NCBI GenBank assembly: GCA_026075535.2
Contig: AP026547.1
Coordinates: 62,001 to 126,000, forward strand
Direction of reading: 5' to 3'
Length of the DNA: 64,000 nucleotides
Origin: Tricholoma matsutake
Lineage: Eukaryota > Basidiomycota > Agaricomycetes > Agaricales > Tricholomataceae
The position numbers and the translations under genes were made by a program. This document shows positions 56,923-64,000 of the stretch, one piece after another. The notes beneath the pieces were generated by a model. That model made no database searches and was not told where the DNA came from. It saw nothing but the letters and a program-made list of their open reading frames with translations. Position 1 is the stretch's first letter, and every line of letters begins with the position of its first letter.

Positions 56923-57090
56923 ATTAATCCATGGGTTTTTATCCAAATCACATGAACCAAGGCATTTTGGAAAGCCAAAATAATGTAGTTTGTTGGACCT
57001 GAGTGCCAAGACCATGGATTATGTCATCACTCTGCACCAAGACCATCTATCCAAAACAACCAAACATTGGGACAGTTTTGTGAGCCACTG

Positions 57091-57226
57091 TAGAGCAATA
57101 CTAGATGTGGAGTGATGTATCACTATCCCATATCTCTTCTCTTTGCCCATGAATCCATGATTAGGTACATTTAATTTTCACATGCTGCTCACATTGCTGG
57201 GGGGCATACTGGTTAGGATCTGGGGG
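57091..57226. other. Sequence between the Tc1 nest and gypsy A-prime
   Basis: 136 bp that originally adjoined the left flank at 40193. No ORF. It ends in GGGGG at the gypsy A-prime LTR, whose matching flank lies beyond the window. Confidence 0.5.
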
Positions 57227-57628
57227 TGTTAGGGCAACACCCACTATCTGCTAGCTAAGACCATGCGGGTTCTCTCTACAAGAAGGGGGTGGGATCCATG
57301 CGTGTGATGGGGGAATTGATGGTTTTGAAGTGAGGGGTTATTTATAGATGAGTTTGTTGAGATAGGCCATTCACACCACAAGCGTAGGTGGAATATCTAA
57401 GAGAACACAACTGGGGTCCCCTAGGTGTATATTTAGGGTTTATATACTATGTTACATATATTGTACATTGTTGTTACTGACATGTGCGTAAAGGCACATA
57501 CATAGTGATGCGTGCGAAATAAAATTCTCATGCTATCAAAGTGTAGCATTATTCAGTGTCATGTAGTGTAATTCGACATAATAAAATGAAAATGAAATTT
57601 TATTAGGTAATGGGGCTGTTTCCTAACA
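57227..57628 (-). repeat. 3' LTR of gypsy A-prime
   Basis: 402 bp, plus-strand TGTTAGGGCAACACCC ... GGCTGTTTCCTAACA, with inverted ends TGTTAGG/CCTAACA. It aligns with 10836-11250 with small indels. The Gag-Pol stop (TAA) overlaps the adjacent polypurine tract. Confidence 0.93.
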
Positions 57629-58015
57629 TTACCCCCCTTTTATGCCTCGACTTCCAGGCAAGAAAATACTATGTCTGTCCCCTCCATGAAATTGGTAAGG
57701 CTGGAATTTCATCCCCTCATACAGTAGCTTACAAAACTGTTACAATGTTTTGCATATTTGTATAGATCAGTCTGTAAAATAGGAAATAAAATTTCAGAAT
57801 TCTTAAAAATATTATGGAGCATACCTCAATATCACAAGAGGTTGCTTGAAAAGTCTCAGAGTCATGTTACATCATTTCATAACTTAAATAAACCATTTAA
57901 TTCAGTCACTCATTGTAACAGTCCTGTTGCACTGATTTTTTAGTCAGAAATATGGGCAAATCACATGATTTTGTTGATTATTATAAACAGTTACAAACAA
58001 TATCATGTGACTAGG

Positions 58016-58024
58016 TATATATAA
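58016..58024 (+). promoter_or_regulatory. TATA box of the MITE-borne ORF
   Basis: TATATATAA lies 45 bases ahead of the ATG at 58069, a normal distance, in otherwise non-coding sequence. Confidence 0.5.
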
Positions 58025-58068
58025 GAGCTCTCCACCTGTTGGCATCTCATTCCAACTCCCCACCAATC

Positions 58069-58353
58069 ATGCGCAAGCTCTCTTCTGCTCAAACACTTCA
58101 TATTCTTGAACTTCTTGATGCTGGCCTTTCAGTATGCCCAATTGCTCATAAAACTGGTCTCAGCACTGCTACTATTAGTCGCATTCACTCTGAGCACCAT
58201 TCTGACCAACCAAAGCATGACCATGAGACTTTTCAGGCAACCCCTTGTGATATTGAGGTATGCTCCATAATATTTGTAAGAATTCTGAAATTTTATTTCC
58301 TATTTTATAGACTGATCTATACAAATATGCAAAACATTGTAACAGTTTTGTAA
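58069..58353 (+). CDS. Truncated transposase: helix-turn-helix domain only
   Basis: ATG at 58069 (MRKLSSAQTLHILELLD), chosen over an upstream TTG, opens a frame of 94 codons. The first 45 residues form a Tc1/mariner-type N-terminal helix-turn-helix (ILELLDAGLSVCPIAHKTGL then STATISRIHSEH). The frame then runs to TPCDIE and into the right TIR, where the remaining residues are TIR-encoded (SIIFVRILKFYFLF). The whole catalytic DDE domain is missing. A product with only the TIR-binding domain could compete with transposase, as known for short P-element proteins; that role is inference. Confidence 0.6.
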   Translation: MRKLSSAQTLHILELLDAGLSVCPIAHKTGLSTATISRIHSEHHSDQPKHDHETFQATPCDIEVCSIIFVRILKFYFLFYRLIYTNMQNIVTVL

Positions 58354-58360
58354 GCTACTG

Positions 58361-59674
58361 TACACTATTCTCGCAATGCGATGCAGAGCATTTGGATTAC
58401 ATTTGAAGAATTGGGTGATTGTGTTACATGCTTGCTTACAATTCTCTTCAGGTTCCCACGAATTATTTTCATCAGTATAGTTTTTCCACTTTATTAAGAA
58501 CTCCAATTTGTTTCGTCAAAGACACAAGTCTAGAATTTCTTCAACTACGTATTCTGGAGCACCTTCTACTATTATTGGAGGTTGTGGGGTGGTTTGTTTG
58601 CCAGGAACAGTGGGTGGGCAGTAAGGGCATAAGCAAGATATGTTAATTTCAGGATTGATCTTGAATGATTGGGGTAATTTTAGTACTACCACATTAGGTG
58701 AGATCACTTTAGAGATCGCATATGGGCCAACTTGTTTCTCCATAAGTTTTCTTGAAGGTCATGGAATATTTAGGTCCTTGGTACTTAGTCATACCAAGTC
58801 ACTGACTTTGTACTCTGGAGTGCACACTCGAGTATGATCCGCGTGTCGCATCATATCATCACGTGCGTTCTTCAATGCCGCCTCCGCTTCCTCTTGTACC
58901 TTTTGCATTTTATATACAAAATCTTCTACTGATTGTACTTTGACTTCCCTTCTGGGTTCTATTCCCATGCGAGGATGATACCCATAATTTGCAAAAAACA
59001 GTGATATATGCGTAGCTGAATGGAATTTATTATTGTGGGAAAATTCGGCAATTGCCAGCCATTCAGGCCAGTCAGTCTGTCAGTAGTTGACAAACATGCA
59101 TAGGTACTGCTCCAACTCCTGATTCATTCTCTCTGTCTGCCCATCAGTCTGCAGATGATATGCCATAGATAATTTGGTTTGAATTCCCAATATGTTGTTC
59201 AGTTCTTGCATAAACACAGAAGTGAATTGTGGTCTGTGATCAGAGATAACGGTATTGGGTAACCCATGTAATTGCCACTCTTGATTTAGATAGAGCTGCG
59301 CCAAGCCTAATGATGAGGTTTCTGTAGTAGTAGGAATAATATGGACCTCCTTTGTGAAGCAGTCACATACTACAAATATTGCATCATACCCTTGAGCTTC
59401 AGGTAATCCTGTGATAAAATACACAGATATATCTTGCCATGGTGCTTTAGGTATTGGGTTCAGCATTAATTTTCCTACAGGCTTTTCTGGAATTCTTCCC
59501 CCTCATGCATGTATCACATCCATCCACATACCCCAACACATATTTAGAAATTCCAGGCCACCAATAATTTCTCATCACTAACTCCAATGTCTTCCATCTT
59601 CCTGGATGTCCAGCCATTGGTAAATTATGATGTAACTGGACGATCTCCCTTCTCAAATCTTGATCATTCGGCAC
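58361..59674 (-). pseudogene. Gypsy A-prime integrase with chromodomain
   Basis: From upstream: HHNLPMAGHPGRWKTLEL ... CDTCMRGK (zinc region intact, unlike copy A). The core has SVYFITGLPEAQG, where Tyr has replaced the first catalytic Asp, followed by ISDHRPQF and MNQELEQY with the other acidic residues in place. The C-terminal domain and VGPYAISKVISPNVVVLKLP come next, in another frame. The chromodomain MEFLIKWKNYTDENNSWEP (58300-58506) is followed by the MITE insertion, and the last residues lie at 57641-57721. Confidence 0.87.
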
Positions 59675-59686
59675 ATATACCTTTCC

Positions 59687-61248
59687 TCAGAATAACACCA
59701 ACCCTTGCTCCGCAACCCATTCATCTCCTCTGATATTGCCCATCTTCTCTTCCTTCATAGCTTTCACAGCTTCCACTACCTCATCATCCATATCCAAACA
59801 TTGTCTAATTTTAGACAACATTTCCACTTTGGAGCCATCTATTAATAGATGCCCTTGAATCATAGTGCAAATGTGAAAGTATTCAGGTTTGAGTAAGGTA
59901 ACATTTTTATTGTCCTCCTCCACCCCCCTTTTGTGATCAATACGTCTGGATAATGCATCTGCCTTGCTCATTAAGCTTCCTGCTTTGTGGACTAAGTGAA
60001 AATTGAAACATGATAGGAATAGCGCCCAATGTGCATGCCTGCAGTTAAGCTTTTTAGCTGACATGAAGTATTGCAGATTTTGATGATCCATCCAGATCTC
60101 AATCTGATGCGTGCATCCCTCCAAATAATACCTCCATGCCTCCAACACTCGTATTATCCCCAACATCTCTTTGTCATGCACATCATAATTTCTCTCCACA
60201 TCATTCAACCCTCAGGACAAATATGCACAAGGATGCCATTTGTCATCTTCACACAACATTGATAATACCACTCCAGTCGCAAAGTCGGATGCATCTGATT
60301 CCACTTGTAAAGGGTGCAAGAAATCCACTGGGGCTAATATTGGTCCCTCCACAAACTTTCTCTTCAACTCCTCAAACGCTGTCTGCTGCTGCTCTCCCCA
60401 CCTCCACACTACTCCCTTTCGTGTAAGGTTATGTAAGGGTGCAGCAATTTTGGAACAATTATGCACAAAGCGACAATAATAATTTGTGAGTCCCAAGAAA
60501 GCTTGCACTTCCTTGACACGGGTAGGTGCAGGCCAATCCGTGATCACCTGTACCTTGATCGGATCCATTTTGACCCCTTCAGGGCTGATCAATAATCCTA
60601 GGAACTCGATCTCGCTTGCCCCAAACACACACTTCTCTGGTTTAAAAAATAGATCATTCTCTGCCAACCTCCGCAATACCTCCTGCACTATCACCTCATG
60701 ATTTTCTTCATCCTCCTTGAATATCAGAATGTCATCTATAAATATTATTACCACGCCCTTGTCGATTACATCCTTGAAGATATCATTCATCATATTTTGG
60801 AAGGTTGGGGGACTATTAGTCATTCCAAAAAACATGACAAGCAGCTCGAATGATCCTTGATGTGTGGCAAATGCAGCCTTCCACTCATCTCCTTTCTTTA
60901 TTTGTACATTGTTGTATCCCCATCGTAAATACAATTTTGTAAAGACTTTGGCTTTCCCACTTTGTCAATTATTTCTGAAATTAATGGCAAGGGGTATGCA
61001 TTCTTCACTGTCCACTCATTCAGGTACCTATAATCTGTACACATCCTCTTTCTCCTATCTTTCTTGGGTACAAAAAATATTGGTGATGTCTGTGGTGATT
61101 TTGAAGGTCGTATATAGCCTTTGCACAATTGTTCATTTAGGAACACATCCACTTCTTCTTGCTCCATCGGAGATAATGAATATACCTTTGACTTCTTTGG
61201 CACAAACCCTGGCTTCATCTTGATTGCATGATCCCATGGCTTCCACAC
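59687..61248 (-). pseudogene. Gypsy A-prime reverse transcriptase and RNase H
   Basis: RT from [17 protein letters not shown] through [20 protein letters not shown], a frame change near 60920, the catalytic [11 protein letters not shown], and RNase H (VESDASDFATGVVLS). A TGA at about 60212 (YLS-stop-GLND) stands where copy A has CGA (YLSRGLND). RNase H ends with KADALSRRIDHKRG and a linker to 59687. Confidence 0.88.
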
Positions 61249-61254
61249 TGGAAG

Positions 61255-62245
61255 TCACTCAGACTCCTTCTTCTGGAACACTGACAGATATTCATGGTAC
61301 ACTTTTGGCACCAACTCCTCCACTGGCTTCTCCACATTCACAATATTCTTGTCCCATGCCTGTCCTCCATGAATTGCTCCATGAATTGCTCTAAAGGTTT
61401 GCTTCTGTACTTCTTTCTCAATCATGATTGGAACTTCCCCATTTGGCATTTCCTCATCCTCCACTTCCTCCATTGCAACATTATACTTCCTTGGATGTTC
61501 CTCCTCTCTCTTTTTCTTTTTCTCCTTCTTCAACTTCCTCCCATACACATTACATTCCTTAGGACAACGAGTCATTTGTACTTTCCCAGTTTTCCAAATA
61601 ATTTCGGGATTATGCTTCCATAACCATGGACATCCTATTATTAGATTGGTTTTCCCGAGATCGCACACTTCAAATATGGCTTGCTCCTGATGCTCCTGAT
61701 ACTTTAATATCATTGTCACCTCCTCCTGGATAGTTCCTCCACGATTGACTGTTCCATCAATATTATACACCATTATTGGTTGTGACAGCTTGCACATGCT
61801 AATACCATTTCCAGTAATTAAGGATCAATTCATAAATAATCCTGTAGCACCACTATTGAGCAATGCTTCCACATTAATTGCTGCATGTGTGTCCACTCTC
61901 TTCAATCCCATAGTCAAGGTGATTTCAGGTTCTATTCATGCAGAGTGAATAAAGAATTTTGGAGTTTTTGGAAATGGCGCTTGGTGATTTTCTTTGTCAC
62001 ATGATTTGCAACAGTTGTACTCCTCCTCGATTTCCTTTTCTGGTTTGCTCTGGGTTTCCTTGGATACTAATACATTGTAATGATTCTGTGTCACCAATGG
62101 GGAAACCTTCACTGGGACTCTTCCACAACATTCTTTTGCTTGTCTTCCTCCTGCTTCACTTCCTTGAATATAGCTCCCCTGATCTTTCTCTTCTGCTTAC
62201 AATTCCTAGAGATATGTCCTAACTGTCCACAGTTAAAACATCTAA
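61255..62245 (-). pseudogene. Gypsy A-prime zinc knuckle, protease and linker
   Basis: The CFNCGQLGHISRNC knuckle lies near 62205-62245. The protease stretch again reads LLNSGATGLF near 61850, with Asn for the catalytic Asp, and LSQPIMVYNIDGTVNRGG. The linker frame 61255-61797 continues to QKKESE and a TGA shared with copy A (about 8428). Confidence 0.75.
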
Positions 62246-62252
62246 GTGGGGG

Positions 62253-63206
62253 TCATTTCCCTGCTTGATCAATCTCCATTGCATCTGCTGGCGCCGCTGA
62301 CTCTGCAACTATATGTGTCACTGCCATGGCCAGTGGCTGTGCCCTCGGAGTCTGCACCTGAGGTGCCTTTCCTTTCTCGGACTTTCCTCCTGATAGCTTT
62401 CCAAATTTGGTACTTCTGTACATCAACTTCAATTCCACCTGTTCCTGCTGATATTGCTGGTCAAGGTGCATTGCCCAATTATACCACTTGTCCAATTTCT
62501 CTGGCATGGAAGGTAGTCAGTAGATAGACTTGAATAAAGAGGGATTTAATCCTGCTTTCAAAAATTCTACCAACGTGGCTTCTCCCATATCCATTTGTGA
62601 AGCTTCTGCTTTGAATTGCAAAATAAATTCATCCGCTGTTAGGTAACCTTGGCACATGGTTTTTAATTTGGCATTAGCTGTTGCCTTTGGATTAGGGTCC
62701 CCAAACTGTGCCTCCAATCTCTCCAAAAATTCCTTGAAGGTTGCAAATGGTTTATTTCCCACAGCAATTTGATTGATAGCCTCATTTCTCCAGAACTGTG
62801 CTTCCCCCCCCTGGATATACAAGAGAGCAAACATAATCCTTGACTCAGCTGTATGAAACTCTGGCTTCCTCCCATGGATGTACAATACTATAGAGCTGAT
62901 GAAAGATTTTGTATTCTCCATGGTACCGTCAAAGATTTGTGGGGGCACATATTTAGGTAAGTGTGGTTTTCCATTTCCAGACTTCTCCCCCATCTCTCCC
63001 TCCTGTGACATCCACTCCATCATCTCCTCCATCTCATCATCTCTATCTCCTGTCGTCTCTAGCTGTACTTCTGCTTGTCTAGGCTGTGATGCGGTCAACA
63101 CTGTCACTAATTGGGAGATTTGTGCTGTAAGCACATCAATCTTCACTTCTAGTGCTGGCATGGGAACAGGATTAGGACCAGGATTAGAAGTTGAGGGTTC
63201 AGACAT
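62253..63206 (-). pseudogene. Gypsy A-prime Gag
   Basis: Starts MSEPSTSNPGPNPVPMPALE (63206). The Gag core is as in copy A. In-frame TGA at 62517-62519 followed by CTA, then in-frame LPSMPEKLDKWYNWAMHLD to 62253, where another TGA (QAGK-stop-PPLRCFNC) precedes the zinc knuckle. Both TGA codons are also present in copy A. Confidence 0.87.
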
Positions 63207-63691
63207 AATTTTAAAATCTGTGATGAATCACTTCATCGACAATTCAAGACTTGTTCTTCGACACCTCTCCAAATGTTTATGGGTCACATGATGGTTTGTT
63301 GATTGTTTGTCAATGGTTCATCATTCATTGGGCGCCTAATTTGACACTTTGGATCAATACCCCTTCCAACAGTGCCTGATCTTGGAGATATCACTGAATT
63401 CGGCCTGTAACTAAAATAGTTGTCCAAATAGAGTAATCTAAATCGTAACTAAACCAGATCCAATTGGTTGTCTGGTTGCAGCTGTCCTAATGATGAGTAC
63501 TGCCTCTTGATCACTGGTGGTTGCAATGTAAGGTGAGGCCTGGCATCAGCTTACAAAAGAAAAGGTGGTTTATGTATGTACAAGTACTTCTGGCTTGTGC
63601 CAAAAGGATGAGTAATTGGATGTGGCACAGTGAAACAATGACGTATGCACAAGTAAGAGAAGGCACACTGATATGGGAAGTTGTGTTCTTC

Positions 63692-64000
63692 TGTTAGGGT
63701 GACACCAGCTAAGACCATGCAGGTTCTCTCTACAAGAAGGGGGTGGGATATGCACATGTGATGGGGGAATTGATGGTTTTGATGCAAGGGGTTATTTATA
63801 GATGAGTTTGTTGAGATAGGTTGTTCACACCACAAACATAGGTGGAATACCTAAGAGAACACAACTGGGGTCCCCTAGGTGTATATTTAGGGTTTATATA
63901 CTATGTTGCATAGATTGTACATTGTTGTTACCAATGTGTGCATACAGGCGCAAACATAGTGATGTGTGCAAGATAAAATTCTCATGCTATCAAAGTGTAG
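63692..64000 (-). repeat. 5' LTR of gypsy A-prime, cut by the window end
   Basis: Starts TGTTAGGGTGACACC and matches the other two LTRs of the family for 309 bp up to the last base. A short deletion removes the CCCCCTTCTGCT segment found in copy A. Confidence 0.9.

Larger units (their letters stand above)
40194..57090 (-). mobile_element. Tc1/mariner element, split by nested copia and gypsy
   Basis: Left tip CAGTGGCTCACAAAACTGTC and its inverted copy end at 40194 and 57090, flanked by TA (40192-40193 and 57091-57092). Long TIRs of about 225 bp include an inner, oppositely oriented copy of the tip (CATTGGGACAGTTTTGTGAG at 40382, partner near 41568). The right TIR is broken at 41610-41614 by copia E and resumes at 56923. 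Without the insert the element is about 1.6 kb, the normal size, and it carries a nearly full transposase. Confidence 0.92.
57722..58360 (+). mobile_element. Tc1/mariner-like MITE, 639 bp
   Basis: TIRs of about 117 bp with two mismatches (tips CAGTAGCTTACAAAACTG) are flanked by TA (57720-57721 and 58361-58362). The uninterrupted sister sequence in gypsy A near 5552 reads CTCATACACCATTC and shows the empty TA site, so the insertion is exact. The tip resembles that of the Tc1 element at 40194 (CAGTGGCTCACAAAACTG), making it a relative. Confidence 0.95.
57227..64000 (-). mobile_element. Ty3/gypsy chromovirus, copy A-prime
   Basis: Same family as 5481-11250. It has the 3' LTR (57227-57628), polypurine tract (minus-strand AAAAGGGGGG, 57629-57640), chromodomain, integrase, RNase H, RT, protease and gag, a leader (63207-63691) and the start of the 5' LTR (63692 to the window end). 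A Tc1-like MITE sits at 57722-58360. The copy is full length but carries many stops. Confidence 0.93.

Overview
This is a repeat-dominated window from a fungal nuclear genome, most likely an agaricomycete basidiomycete. The evidence is Ty3/gypsy elements with chromodomain integrases, a gypsy element of the class with an antisense Cys-rich gene, Ty1/copia, hAT, Tc1/mariner and KDZ elements, short GT..AG introns of about 50-80 bp, and one gene resembling the fungal DUF6533 membrane-protein family. I found no rRNA, no convincing tRNA gene and no CRISPR array. Only the DUF6533-like gene looks like an ordinary host gene.

Layout. 1-5368: a decayed KDZ transposase gene interrupted by a 374-bp hAT MITE, then uncharacterised ORFs and minisatellites. 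5369-11250: a Ty3/gypsy chromovirus (gypsy A, minus strand), missing its 3' LTR. 11251-17599: a 5'-truncated gypsy (B, plus) with a post-pol accessory region and a 186-bp LTR. 17600-21400: non-coding repeats, including a hAT element with an 8-bp target duplication that carries a 158-bp tandem array. 21436-22912: the DUF6533-like gene (minus). 23926-26273: a TA-flanked element containing a hAT element with transposase remnants. 26390-32330: a copia element (D, plus) with a solo gypsy LTR in its leader. 32331-34030: a TIR element with two outward-facing tRNA-like modules. 34354-35265: an unidentified minus-strand ORF. 35259-37555: the 3' half of a gypsy chromovirus (C, plus). 37556-39520: the 3' half of a copia (G, plus).

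40194-57090 is a three-level nest. A Tc1/mariner element with a nearly complete DD34E transposase is split by a 15.3-kb copia (E, minus, ATTAA target duplication). That copia is split in turn by a 9.8-kb gypsy (F, minus). Gypsy F carries a spliced gene on its opposite strand and two copies of its polypurine tract. 57227-64000: a second copy of the gypsy A family (A-prime, minus), hit by a 639-bp Tc1-like MITE that still has a TATA box and the DNA-binding domain of a transposase.

Almost every coding element is broken. Most stop codons lie where the family has an Arg CGA codon, which points to C-to-T change at CpG (methylation-linked decay). The target duplications, empty-site comparison and nesting allow a relative order of insertions to be read directly.
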